Positions 44,287 to 55,687 of a DNA stretch of 64,000 nucleotides are shown here, one piece after another; the first letter of the stretch is position 1, and each line of letters begins with the position of its first letter. The stretch is from Microvelia longipes (Eukaryota; Arthropoda; Insecta; Hemiptera; Veliidae). The DNA is taken from positions 58,488,403 through 58,552,402 of the forward strand of contig JACMZG010001911.1 in the NCBI GenBank assembly GCA_018340805.1. The letters are read 5' to 3'. The position numbers and the translations under genes were made by a program. The notes under the pieces were generated by a model. The model was not told the DNA's origin, made no database searches, and was given only the letters and a program-made list of their open reading frames with translations.

Positions 44287-44324
44287 GCCTGGTGATGATG
44301 GCGTTATGCCGAAACCAGTCCAGG
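44287..44324 (+). ncRNA. hammerhead-ribozyme-like motif, plus strand, core-mutated
   Basis: gCCTG-gTGATGA-tGGCgttatGCC-GAAAC-caGTC-CAGG. Stem I (CCTG/CAGG) and stem II (GGC/GCC) pair well, but the conserved C of CTGATGA is G, which should break the C3-G8 core pair. It is probably a decayed relative of the facing motif. Confidence 0.45.
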
Positions 44325-44429
44325 AATATTCATATCTAAAAGCAAATATCGACTGTAGCTAATTCTTCAACTTGCAGTAAATACAACCTTTTAGCGAATT
44401 TCCTTTGGGAAAAAATTCGCTAATGGGAT

Positions 44430-44475
44430 AGGCGTCATGGCGGAATTCGAACCTCGGACCACGACACAAATCCGT
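44430..44475 (-). other. tRNA B-box-like sequence (minus)
   Basis: The reverse complement contains ggtccgaGGTTCGAATtccgcc, matching the RNA polymerase III B box GGTTCGANTCC with one change. I can fold no complete tRNA cloverleaf around it. Confidence 0.3.
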
Positions 44476-44521
44476 TTCAGAGGTCCCTAATGACGAAAAA
44501 AATTTTTTTTTTTGAAACTTT

Positions 44522-44568
<47 letters not shown>

Positions 44569-44636
44569 CTATATATAAATATATAATATATATTTTATAT
44601 TTTATATATATGTATATATATATAGTATATATATAG

Positions 44637-44671
<35 letters not shown>

Positions 44672-44725
44672 TATATATTATATATATAATATTATGTATA
44701 TATATATATATAATATATATGTATT
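44522..44725. repeat. TA microsatellite
   Basis: About 200 bases of (TA)n with tagtatata and TAATAT interruptions. Confidence 0.9.
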
Positions 44726-45313
44726 TCTAGACACTTTTCTTGTAAACCACTCTATCTTTCGAACGGATAATATTTTTTAACCAAAACTTAGTACAAAAAT
44801 CACCTTGGGAGGACACGAACCCTATTGAAAACCAGGTTTTTGTTTGACGTCATTAACCGGTTTGCTGAGTCAGCGAAATTTTCAAAAATCGGCAAAATTC
44901 AGTTAATATTTTTGGCCGCAAAAAAGGTCAATATTTATGTTTTTTGAGACGGCTGAAATCGATGAAACGGTCCGAAGTCGATTTACGACCACTATTAAGT
45001 GACCTAAAAATCGAATAAACCATTGTAAATTACCGAAAACCAAAATTTAGGTCGATAAAAAATAAATTTCGAGTAGGGTGTCGTTTTCTATGTAATTTTG
45101 GCGCTGAATCGAATGAATTCGTCCGAATCGATACGACCACTTTAAGTTTAACCAAAGAGATCGAAAAACCACAACAATTATAGAAACCAACATTATCGCT
45201 GAAAATTAAAGGTTTCGAAAGTTAGGGTGTTCGTGTTCAAGTGTTTTTTTGTTGGGCCTCTGAGTTGAATGCCAGTGTCCCGGAAGTCAATACGACACTC
45301 AAACTCAGGTAAC

Positions 45314-45338
45314 CTGGGTTCGAATCCTGGAAAGACCG
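45314..45338 (+). other. tRNA T-arm-like sequence (plus)
   Basis: ctgGGTTCGAATCCtgg followed by aaagaccg. T-loop TTCGAAT with a partly wobble-paired stem and an exact B box. No matching 5' acceptor strand, A box or D arm was found upstream, so this is not called a tRNA; it could be a tRNA-derived SINE remnant. Confidence 0.35.
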
Positions 45339-45389
45339 ATAATTTTTTATCGTTTTTTTTTACTTAATATAAGTTTACAACTAGAAAAT

Positions 45390-45435
45390 AATTCTGGCGC
45401 GGTGGTCCGCGACATGCGACCACCGCGCCAGAATT
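45390..45435. repeat. 18-bp GC-rich hairpin of family C
   Basis: aattctggcgcggtggtc (45390-45407) is exactly inverted at 45418-45435 around a 10-base loop (cgcgacatgc). The arm equals the family C end seen at 42019. Confidence 0.9.
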
Positions 45436-45439
45436 TTTT

Positions 45440-46585
45440 AATTTCATAATGTGTACTAAAACTGACAGGTCTGGGTATCCAGATTTAAAACCAAAACCCA
45501 GCCAAACCAAACTGACTGCGTTGTATTGGAATATTATCCAATGACGCAGCAAAAATCAATGAAAATGTGTTTTGCAAGACCTATTTTTATTGTGAATGTG
45601 ACGCATTACTAGAGGTATCTATAGTTTCCTCTACTAGATGAGACAGTGATACATGGTGATTCATTTCAACGTTAGTATTGTATTAAACTGTCACTAGATA
45701 GCGCTATTGTTGATGGATGCTCCCTTCCAGTACACAATACAGCCTACCATTCAACCTCCTACCTCTACCTTTCAACCTCCTACCTCTTCATCTCAACCTC
45801 TAATATTTCTATTCTTTTTTATTATGATTGATGTTAAGACATAAATTTGTTGAGAAAAATAGAATTATTTCGTTGATATGATTTTGTGTTGAGTCATATC
45901 ACGGGTTATGTTATATGTCGTATAATGACTAAAAGCATACGCGTTTAGTCAAGCATTACTACGCATTTCCTTCATATTATATTCCGAAGCATTAGCTATT
46001 TCATACAACACGTACAAGCGAATTTTGTTTAGAAAATTGCTAAGCAATGAATGGAACAAAATTAAATAAAATGCTTGTTAATTTATACAAGGACTATGCA
46101 GTATACAAGTTTATTAAAAGCATATTAATCCCAAATAAATGATAAGATAGAAAATTTGTTTGATGAGAAACAACCGCACAAGTGAGATTAAACATACAAA
46201 AAACTGCACAAACAAAACTCAACTTCAACCGCACATTTGGAGTCCAGAGAAGTACATTACATGGGCTCAATTACAAGCTCAATATTTTATAATTTTTTAT
46301 TAAAGTGATGTAGAAATTCATACCGTAGGGGTGGGGCGCGGGACACAATGGTCTAACTCCCCCATAATAAGCTGGTTTAGATGGACCTGCCTTAAGTTCA
46401 CCCTTTCTCCACTAGTGGCTGGTCGGTTTACCCTGTACGCCATATATAAAATAATTATTTCTTCAATTCCTTGATTCATTGTCTTTAACAATGTTAAAAA
46501 TTGTATTAATTATTTTAAGGTATAATTTTCATAAAATGTTATAAAAATATAAACGCTCGTGATAAATCATCGTGATAACCATGAT
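45440..46585. other. intergenic, nothing recognised
   Basis: acctcctacctctaccttt-caacctcctacctcttc at 45755-45795 is a short pyrimidine-rich repeat. Otherwise no gene. Confidence 0.4.
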
Positions 46586-46595
46586 TTGTTGACAA

Positions 46596-46701
46596 ACATC
46601 AAAATATTTGTAAACAAAACATCTTAAATGTTTGTAAACAAAACATCAAAAATGCTTGTAAACGAATCATCAAAAATATTTGTAAACAAACATCAAACAG
46701 G
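46596..46701. promoter_or_regulatory. 24-bp tandem array of forkhead-type sites
   Basis: Four copies of an about 24-bp unit (atcaaaaatatttgtaaaca). GTAAACA, the forkhead (Fox) core, is at 46610-46616, 46634-46640 and 46682-46688, with GTAAACG at 46658-46664: an exact 24-bp period. It lies about 165 bp upstream of a TATA box and about 270 bp upstream of an ATG. It is either a homotypic regulatory cluster or a chance minisatellite. Confidence 0.5.
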
Positions 46702-46853
46702 GAAATAATAAAATAAATTTACGTCTTCGTTGCCTCGTTATAACACATCTTTCGTAACACTCGTTATCCTATTTTCTAAAAAAAATATCTTATAAACAAC
46801 TAAAAAAGAAAAAAGTTAATGAATAAGATAAAAATTGTCTTGTTTATATTTTT

Positions 46854-46859
46854 TATAAA
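46854..46859 (+). promoter_or_regulatory. candidate TATA box
   Basis: TATAAA in attttttataaacataaatag, 95 bases upstream of the ATG of the small ORF. In A+T-rich DNA a match alone is weak; its position between the forkhead array and the ORF raises interest. Confidence 0.35.
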
Positions 46860-46953
46860 CATAAATAGAAGTCTCGACTTAAAACTGACAATAATGATAA
46901 GCGTACAAGGCGAAAACTAGCGCTCGGATCTAAACTCTGAAAAAGCTGGGAAG

Positions 46954-47139
46954 ATGGCTACAAAGTGGATATTATCCTTAATGGCATTCATCGTGTCAGT
47001 GGTCAATCCTCAGTGGGTTCGCACTATATCGTGTTCTCCTAGAGACGAGGTTTATCCTCTAACTAATAAAACACAGTTTAAACTTCTTATTCTGGCAGTG
47101 ATATTTATCATTGGTACATTTGCTTTATTTGTACTCTAG
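46954..47139 (+). CDS. candidate small membrane protein, 61 aa
   Basis: Starts ATGGCTACAAAG in a purine-rich context (gggaagATGG). Residues 1-20 (MATKWILSLMAFIVSVVNPQ) look like a signal peptide or anchor. A short extracellular segment holds two Cys/Pro features and an NKT glycosylation site. Residues 43-61 (KLLILAVIFIIGTFALFVL) form a TM helix running to the stop. No family is recognised. It could be a complete microprotein, the first exon of a larger gene (a GT occurs at TTG|gtacat), or chance. Composition is less biased than other short ORFs here, and a forkhead array plus TATA box precede it. Confidence 0.35.
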   Translation: MATKWILSLMAFIVSVVNPQWVRTISCSPRDEVYPLTNKTQFKLLILAVIFIIGTFALFVL

Positions 47140-48150
47140 AGAGATGTTACTAGTTTAAGTTGGGAATTATAATGACCAGGAGCGACCGAAATCCGTCTTT
47201 TATACTGTTTTGAAATAGAAGCGCATGCGCAGTAAATATTTCACAACCATATGATTTATTTTTTAAAACAACATTACAATGTACGTATTATTTTATAATT
47301 TACAATGCTATCCTTTAATAAAATATATTCATACTATATTTAATATTTACAAAATTCAATATAGAAAATTTTGGTAATATATTTGATACATAATTTAACA
47401 AAATATATTTTGAGTTTTTTTGTATGAATCTCCTTAAATTCAGTATTTTAGGAAAACAAATGAAGGTTGCGATATATCAGGTTATAATAATAGGATTTGA
47501 CGAAAGGTTTGTTATTTAAATTGGTATTTTCATTGAATTAGGCTTATTAATAGGCTTTATTAATATTTTTCATATTAATACTTGTAATAATATTAGTAAT
47601 AATACTTGTAGATCAAATTAAAGTGTATTGATTACAAAATTCAAACAGTATAACGTCAACAACTCGCAAGCCGATACCGGCAGCGATCTGTAGACAAGTA
47701 TCGAAATATTTATTTTTTTTGTATTATAATTTAAGTTAATTATGGTGAAATAAGTGTTATGAAATTAAATAATAATTTTACAAGCAGAATACAAGTTTAG
47801 GCTATAAGGTAAGTGGGTAGTCAATTATTTCGAAGAGGTGTCTGCCTCCACATATGATCAGGGAGACCCCCCTTTTTCAAAAAATCTACCTATGTCCCTA
47901 ATCTCATAAACTTATTTTTTCCATTAATTTGCAGATTACTCCTAACCTAGTTATAGTAGTACCTGAGAAAACTGCTTAATAAGAGGATATTTTAATTAAT
48001 TTTCTAATTAAGCTTTCACTTTAATTTCTTAATATTTAAGTAGATTAGGCGTCATGTAAGTTGAACATGAAGAACTTTGTAATTTCTACATTCTTGTTGA
48101 ATTGCATGTAGTATTTAATAAACGGAGCATGCAGTTGCATTTGCTCGAAA
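47140..48150. other. intergenic with paired GCGCATGCGC palindromes
   Basis: GCGCATGCGC occurs at 47221-47230 and 48398-48407, each followed inward by AGTWAWTWTT in inverted orientation, so they may be ends of a 1.19-kb element or two NRF-1-type sites. The rest is A+T-rich without genes. Confidence 0.35.
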
Positions 48151-48154
48151 AAAA

Positions 48155-48282
48155 AACACATACAGACAGACAACTTTGTGAAAACTACTCAGGAGGCCTG
48201 ACACGAATAATTTCCGTGACATTCCGGTATCGTATTTTTTTGCAAACACAATACTTTTCCAATATACCTACGGTAAGGTAAT
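48155..48282 (+). mobile_element. family A tail fragment
   Basis: acacatacagacagacaactttgtgaaaactactcaggaggcctg...cacaatacttttccaatatacctacggta. Confidence 0.75.
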
Positions 48283-48600
48283 ATTATAAAAACCAAGTAG
48301 GAAAACTCCTATACTGACACATGTAAAAAAATTCTGACCTGCCCGATAAGCTGATAGTTGGCTAAAAAATACAAAATTAGATGAAATTAAAATAACTGCG
48401 CATGCGCCTTTTCAGGTTTAGGTTTTTTTACTTAGTTATATTGGCAACCCTGATAACATTAGGTGAGTTTGACATTTTATCGTGTTTTCGTACTTTAATA
48501 TGTACGTGATAATTTCATGATCGTATTAAATTCTGTTAAATAATTATTATAATAATTTAGTTAAAGAAAAAGAGAAACTATAGTAAAGGTACACTACTTG

Positions 48601-51600
48601 TTTTTATTAAGATTTTGAAGATAATGTAGACGATAGTGTATTGCCTTAAATATAACTTAAAATTACGATTGCTTTATTATATTTAAAATAGGTTAAATTA
48701 CTAATTACAATTAAAATTTTGAAGAAAATGCAGTGTTTTGCCTTAAATATAACTTAAATTACAATTGCTTTTATTATATTTAAAAATAGGTTAAATTACT
48801 AATTACAATTAATATTTTGAAGAAAATGCAGTGTTTTGCCTTAAATATAACTTAAAATTACAATTGCTTTTATTATATTTAAAAATAGGTTAAAATTACT
48901 AATTACAATTAATATTTTGAAGAAAATGCAGTGTTTTGCCTTAAATATAACTTAAAATTACGACTGCTTTTTATTATATTTAAAAAATAGGTTAAATTAC
49001 TAATTACAATTAATATTTTGAAGAAAATGCAGTGTTTTGCCTTAAATATAACTTAAAATTACAATTGCTTTTATTATATTTAAAAAATAGGTTAAATTAC
49101 TAATTACAATTAATATTTTGAAGAAAATGCAGTGTTTTGCCTTAAATATAACTTAAAAATTACAATTGCTTTTATTATATTTAAAAATAGGTTAAATTAC
49201 TAATTACAAATTATTTTTGAAGAAAATGCAGTGTTTGTCTTAAATAACTTAAAATTACTATTATATTAAAAATAGGTTAAATTACTAATTACAATTAACA
49301 TTTTGAAGAAAATGCAGTGTTTTGCCTTAAATATAACTTAAAATTACAACTGCTTTTATTATATTTAAAAAATAGGTTAAATTACTAATTACAATTATAT
49401 TTTGAAGAAAATGCAGTGTTTTGCCTTAAATAAACTTAAAATTACAATTGCTTTTATTATATTTAAAAAATAGGTTAAATTACTAATTACAATTAATATT
49501 TTGAAGAAAATGCAGTGCTTAAATATAACTTAAATACAATTGCTTTTATTAATAAAAATAGGTTAAATTACTAATTACAATTAAAATTTTGAAGAAAATG
49601 CAGTGTTTTGCCTTAAATATAACTTAAAATTACGACTGCTTTTATATATTTAAAAAATAGGTTAAATTACTAATTACAATTAATATTTTGAAGAAAATGC
49701 AGTGTTTTTGCCTTAAATATAACTTAAAATTACAATTGCTTTTATTATATTTAAAAAATAGGTTAAATTACTAATTACAATTAATATTTTGAAGAAAATG
49801 CAGTGTTTTGTCTTAAATATAACTTAAAATTACAATTGCTTTTATTATTTTAAAAATAGGTTAAATTACTAATTACAATTAACATTTTGAAGAAAATGCA
49901 GTGTTTTGCCTTAATATAACTTAAAATTACGACTGCTTTTATTATATTTTAAAAAATAGGTTAAATTACTAATTACAATTAATATTTGAAGAAAGCAGTG
50001 TTTTGCCTTAAATATAACTTAAATTACAATTGCTTTTTAAAAAAATAGGTTAAATTACTAATTACAATTAATATTTGAAGAAAATGCAGTGTTTTGTTAA
50101 ATATAACTTAAAATTACAATTGCTTTTATTATATTTAAAAAATAGGTTAAATTACTAATTACAATTAATATTTTGAAAGAAAAATGCAGTGTTTTGCCTT
50201 AAATATAACTTAAAATTACGACTGCTTTTATTATATTTAAAAAATAGGTTAAATTACTAATTACAATTAATATTTTGAAGAAAATGCAGTGTTTTGCCTT
50301 AAATATAACTTAAAATTACAACTGCTTTATTATATTTAAAAAATAGGTTAAATTACTAATTACAATTAATATTTTGAAGAAATGCAGTGTTTTGTCTTAA
50401 AATATAACTTAAAATTACAATTGCTTTTATTATATTTAAAAATAGGTTAAATTACTAATTACAATTAATATTTTTGAAGAAAATGCAGTGTTTTGTCTTA
50501 AATATAACTTAAAATTACAATTGCTTTTATTAAATATTTAAAAAATAGTTAAATTACTTGTTTTAATTAATATTTTGAAGAAAATGCAGTGTTTTGCCTT
50601 AAATATAACTTAAAATTACGACTGCTTTTATTATATTTAAAAAATAGGTTAAATTACTATACAATTAATATTTTGAAGAAAATGCATGTTTGCCTTAAAT
50701 ATAACTTAAAATTACAATTGCTTTTATTATATTTAAAAAATAGCTAAATTACTAATTACAATTAATATTTTGAAGAAAATGCAGTGTTTTGCCTTAAATA
50801 TAACTTAAAATTACAATTGCTTTTATTATATTTAAAAAATAGGTTAAATTACTAATTACAATTAATATTTTGAAGAAAATGCAGTGTTTTGCCTTAAATA
50901 TAACTTAAAATTACAATTGCTTTTATTATATTTAAAAAATAGGTTAAATTACTAATTACAATTAATATTTTGAAGAAAATGCAGTGTTTTGCCTTAAATA
51001 TAACTTAAAATTACAATTGCTTTTTTATTATTTAAAAAATAGGTTAAATTACTAATTACAATTAATATTTTGAAGAAAATGCAGTGTTTTGCCTTAAATA
51101 TAACTTAAAATTACAATTGCTTTATTATATTAAAAAAATAGGTTAAATTACTAATTACAATTAATATTTTGAAGAAAATGCAGTGTTTTGTCTTAAATAT
51201 AACTTAAAATTACAACTTGCTTTTATTATATTTAAAAAATAGGTTAAATTACTAATTACAATTAAAATTTTGAAGAAAATGCAGTGTTTTGCCTTAAATA
51301 TAACTTAAAATTACAATTGCTTTATTATATTTAAAAAATAGGTTAAATTACTAATTACAATTAATATTTTGAAGAAAATGCAGTGTTTTGCCTTAAATAT
51401 AACTTAAATTACAATTGCTTTTATTATATTTAAAAAATAGGTTAAATTACTAATTACAATTAATATTTTGAAGAAAATGCAGTGTTTTGCCTTAAATATA
51501 ACTTTAAAAATTACAATTGCTTTTATTATATTTAAAAAAATAGGTTAATTACTAATTACAATTAATATTTGAAGAAAATGCAGTGTTTTGCCTTAAATAT

Positions 51601-52453
51601 AACTTAAAATTACAATTGCTTTTTTATATTTTAAAAAATAGGTTAAATTACTAATTACAATTAAAAATTTTGAAGAAATGCAGTGTTTTGCCTTAAATAT
51701 AAACTTAAAATTACAATTGCTTTTATTATATTTAAAAAATAGGTTAAATTACTAATTACAATTAATATTTTGAAGAAATGCAGTGTTTTGTCTTAAATAT
51801 AACTTAAAATTACAATTGCTTTTATTATATTTAAAAAATAGGTTAAATTACTAATTACAATTAATATTTTGAAGAAAATGCAGTGTTTTGTCTTAAATAT
51901 AACTTAAAATTACAATTGCTTTATTATATTTTAAAAATAGGTTAAATTACTAATACAATTAATATTTTGAAGAAAATGCAGTGTTTTGCCCTAAATATAA
52001 CTTAAAATTACGACTGCTTTTATTTATATTAAAAAATAGGTTTAAATTACTAATTACAAATTAATATTTTGAAGAAATGCAGTGTTTTGCCTTAAATATA
52101 ACTTAAAATTACAACTGCTTTTATTATATTTAAAAAATAGGTTAAATTACTAATTACAATTAATATTGAAGAAATGCAGTGTTTTGTCCTTAAATATAAC
52201 TTAATATTACAATTGCTTTTATTATATTTAAAAATAGGTTAAATTACTAATTACAATTAATATTTGAAGAAATGCAGTGTTTTGCCTTAAATATAACTTA
52301 AAATTACAAATTGCTTTTATTATATTTAAAAAATAGGTTAAATTACTAATTACAAATATTTTGAAAAAATGCAGTGTTTTGCCTTAAATATAACTTAAAA
52401 TTACAATTGCTTTTATTATATTTAAAAAATAGGTTAAATTACTAATTACAATT
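48601..52453. repeat. 100-bp satellite array, left block (about 38 copies)
   Basis: The unit is ttttattatatttaaaaaat-aggttaaattactaattac-aattaatattttgaag-aaaatgcagtgttttgcc-ttaaatataacttaaaatt-acaattgc. The exact period is 100 at, for example, 50821-50920 and 50921-51020. Units vary mostly by short indels and by a few recurrent variants (gccttaa/gtcttaa, acaattgc/acgactgc). The leftmost unit (from about 48605, gaagataatgtagacgatagtg) is strongly diverged, as expected at an array edge. No ORF. Confidence 0.97.
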
Positions 52454-53449
52454 GGATACCAAAAAGTAAAAAGGGGATAAGTTGAAAAATGCAACTTTTC
52501 AGGAACCGAAAAACAAACTTTGAATGAAGCTCTAAAATCGTTAAAACCAGTTACAGTTTTTATTTTAACATTATTCTGTTTATTAATATGTTCTGTATAT
52601 GAGAAGTAGTTTTGTATTCAATTAATAAATAGTTCACGAGATATTGGGAAAATTTAGGAAAAACCACTGACTTATACCTTTTTTGTCGGTTTTCAAAGAG
52701 GTAGTTATCCCCCTTTTGACTGATTTTCCACTTGTCATTTTTAAGGTTGTTGAACTAAAAATCAAACTATTTTTCATGGTTAAAGTAAGCTTACTATTAT
52801 AGTAAATTATCTATGTAGATAGAGTTTCAATATTTCTAATTAAAATGTGTATAAACATGAAAGTAAAAATTTACTAATTTACACAGAAAACCAAAAATGT
52901 TCCTGAGTTAGCCCGGTGTCCATTTGAATACTAAAATCAATGTGTTTAGATAGGAATATTTTAATTTAAGTTAATATCATTGTTTCAAGAATTTAAATTG
53001 AAATATTAGCTTAAAATATCCAAAACATTGGCTGTGCGACTTTTCGGTAATGTAGTCTTCACTGAAAAGTATAAAGGGGATAAGTCATTCTTAGGTCATA
53101 CTTAGGTATAAGTTCATATTAATGATATAAACATTAAAACGTAAAAAGGAGGTAACTCACCAGTGCAGCGTTGCCAAGTAATACTTAATTGGTAAGCTGT
53201 AGATGTTTTACAGTATTGGCCTTTTCATAGTTTTGAATACTTATACAGGGTGGACAAAAATCTCCTCCCACCAAACTTATTGGGAGTTATAATGAAATAA
53301 AAATATTATTTATAAACTATAGAAAATTTAGATTGCGTAACTAGACAGTAAAGTGATTCTTCATTGCTGCGCAATTTGTTTTTTTTTTTTTTGACAAGCG
53401 ATATAATAATAATTATAAGAACTACTCAATAAGTATATACGGGCCATTT

Positions 53450-54190
53450 AAATTTTTTGGCTATAAGTTTCAAAATTTAATTTTTAGTATTTTCAAAATT
53501 GCCCTAATGCGCACGCGCAAAAATGTTTTTTTTTTCAAAAATTCGTGTAGGGTATCAAATTGTAGGTATTGGTGAGTAGAACACAAACATGCATTATTTT
53601 TTCAAAATGGCAACCTTAAAACCCGTTAAAAATATCAAAATTCACCAAACAATTGTAGGAACCCCCCCCCCCTTTAACTAACCCATAATAAGCAGCCCTA
53701 AACCTATTAAAAATGCTTAATAATAGCTTTGCTATGGAAATTCTCCCGATAAAAATGTTCAAAAGTTAATTTTAGTAATATAAAATTTCACTAACGCGCA
53801 CGCGCAAAAATAAATATTTTTTGAAAAAATCGTGTGGGATATCAAATCGTAGGTATTGATGGGTAGAACACGAATATGCACCGGCTTTTCAAAATGGCGA
53901 CCCTTACACCCGCCAAAAATTTCAAGAACCAAAAACATTGTTGTCCCCCTAACTAACCCTTAATATGCAGCCCCAAAAATATTAAATAAATGCTCAATAG
54001 GAGCGATTGGAATTTTCCAGATAAAATGTTTCAAAAGTTAATTTTAGCAATATAAAATTTCACTAATGCGCACGCGCAAAAATAAATATTTTTTGAAAAA
54101 ATCATGTGGGGAATCAAATCGTAGGTATTGATGGGTAGACACCATCAAGACACCACAAAAATTGTTGTGACCCCCCCCCCCCCTCTTCAA
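53450..54190 (+). repeat. about 280-bp tandem unit, left block (3 copies)
   Basis: Recurring order: aagttaattttagtaatat, ctaacgcgcacgcgcaaaaat, gtgtgggatatcaaatcgtagg, tattgatgggtagaac, caaaatggcgacccttacac, ccgccaaaaat, poly-C run, aactaaccc. Spacing is 287 and 270 bp (gcgcacgcgc at about 53509, 53796, 54067). The third copy lacks its middle. Confidence 0.88.
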
Positions 54191-54249
54191 CTAACGTATA
54201 ATGAGCAGCACTAAAAATATTAAATAAATATTTAGTATAAAATAAAAAT

Positions 54250-55021
54250 AACAACTATACAATACTAGGGCTCGCTTCGGTCATCTTTATGTGCTTGTTT
54301 GTCAATGTCTACTTTAAAAGAAACATTTTAAACAAGGCATAAAAATCATGGGCTCGCTTCGCTCGCCTTTTTGTGTATGTTTATCAGTACCTTCTTAAGA
54401 GTATAAAATAAAAATAACCATACAATACTAGGACTCGTTTCGCTCGCCTTTATGTGCTTAGTTGTCAATATCTATTTTAAGGGAAACATATAAAACAAGG
54501 CATAAAATTCATGGACTCGCTTCGCTCGCCTTTATGTATATGTTTATCAGAACCTGATTTTATAGCATAGAGTAAAGACATAACATAATATTTTTGAGCT
54601 GGCTTCGCTCGCCTTTATGTGCTTGTTTAATAGCCAATTTTAAACTATAGAATTAAACTTTTACATAACATTCTAGGGCTTGCTTCACTCGCTTATATAA
54701 GTTTGTTTGTCGATAGCTAAATTTAGAAAAAAAAATTAAAACATAAAATAAGATTCAAGGCTCGCTTCGCTCGCCTTTATGTGTTTGCATATCAGTGCTT
54801 TTTAAGAGTATTAATGAAAATAACCATACGATACTAGGGCTCGCTTCGCTCGCCTTTATGTGCTTGTTTGGTACTGGCAAATTTTAATCTACAGAATCAA
54901 ACTTTTTCATAAAAAATCTAGGGCTCGCTTTGCTCGCCTTTAGGTGTTTGATTGGAACTAGCCAATTTAAAACTATAGAATCAAACTTTTACATAACATT
55001 CTAGGGCTCGCTTTGCTCGCC
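54250..55021 (+). repeat. about 80-bp tandem unit with CTCGCTTCGCTCG, left block (10 copies)
   Basis: Each unit: ctagggctcgcttcgctcgcctttatgtg-cttgtttgtcaat...ttttaaactatagaatcaaac-ttttacataacatt. The GC-rich core is strongly conserved while the spacer varies in sequence and length (about 72-90 bp). Confidence 0.9.
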
Positions 55022-55048
55022 TATTTATATATATATATATATATAATA

Positions 55049-55092
<44 letters not shown>
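55022..55092. repeat. TA microsatellite
   Basis: (TA)n interrupting the about 80-bp array exactly after a gctcgcctatttata core. Confidence 0.9.
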
Positions 55093-55095
<3 letters not shown>

Positions 55096-55687
55096 ACATT
55101 ACCAATTAAAGTTTTCTTTACGTACTTGTAAAATAGAATTTTTAGAGTGAATAATATCATAGGAAATAGGTGTAATGATGAGTACTCAATTTCTTAAAGA
55201 AGTTGTTTTTTTTAATATTAAAATAAGTTACTATAACAAAAACTTAACGGACTAATATACGGATTTTTTATGATGATTTTGTTTACATAAAATCAAGAAA
55301 ATCGTGTAAAGGAATAAACTTAAAGTAAGTTTGCATTTTAGTAATCCTGTATTTTTGAGTTTATCGTTGACTGAGACGGGATAATCTACTAATTCAAAGT
55401 TAACTCTACATGCACATGATGAGACTACAGCGAAATGCATTTGCCCCACTTTGTAAAGAGTTGACTAGCTCTATTAACTATTCCAACAGAAATCGGGCAC
55501 TAATGAGACAACAGGTAAGTTTTTAATTTCTGGTGTAATATTTATATAATGGAGACCAATAGAAGAAGTAATGTATATAAATATAAACTATCTTCATATA
55601 GAATAGCAATAGTAAGTGGAATACCGACCAGTGGATTAATGAAACCATTTACTAACCAATATTAACACAACTGGCTAAAGAAATACC
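55093..55687. other. unique segment inside the composite
   Basis: About 600 bp not matching the arrays. The minus ORF at 55252-55449 (MGQMHFAVVSSCACRVNFEL..) has no recognised domain. It may be the remnant of another insertion. Confidence 0.4.

Larger units (their letters stand above)
44045..44355. mobile_element. palindromic Penelope-like element with two hammerhead-like motifs
   Basis: Arms 44045-44185 and 44213-44355 are inverted copies. From outside inward each has gtattgacgg/gcaaatatcgac, atgaatat, a hammerhead-like segment, gcaacactcgagctct, ataaagttat, and cacgacgag. The 27-base loop is unique. Related single arms occur at 4224-4345 and 32345-32412. Phrases of the type CTGATGA...GAAACCGGTC are known from the terminal repeats of Penelope-like retroelements, which carry hammerhead ribozymes. 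Class assignment rests on that signature, since no RT/GIY-YIG ORF is present. Confidence 0.6.

Noticed and set aside
45260..45338. A complete tRNA gene
   Set aside because: Only the T arm is convincing; no complementary acceptor strand, D arm, A box or anticodon loop could be assembled upstream.
48601..52453. CRISPR-like regular repeats
   Set aside because: The whole 100-bp unit repeats with no unique spacers, in a eukaryotic context; it is a satellite. The same reasoning applies to 20.2-21.1, 22.1, 29 and 60.6 kb.
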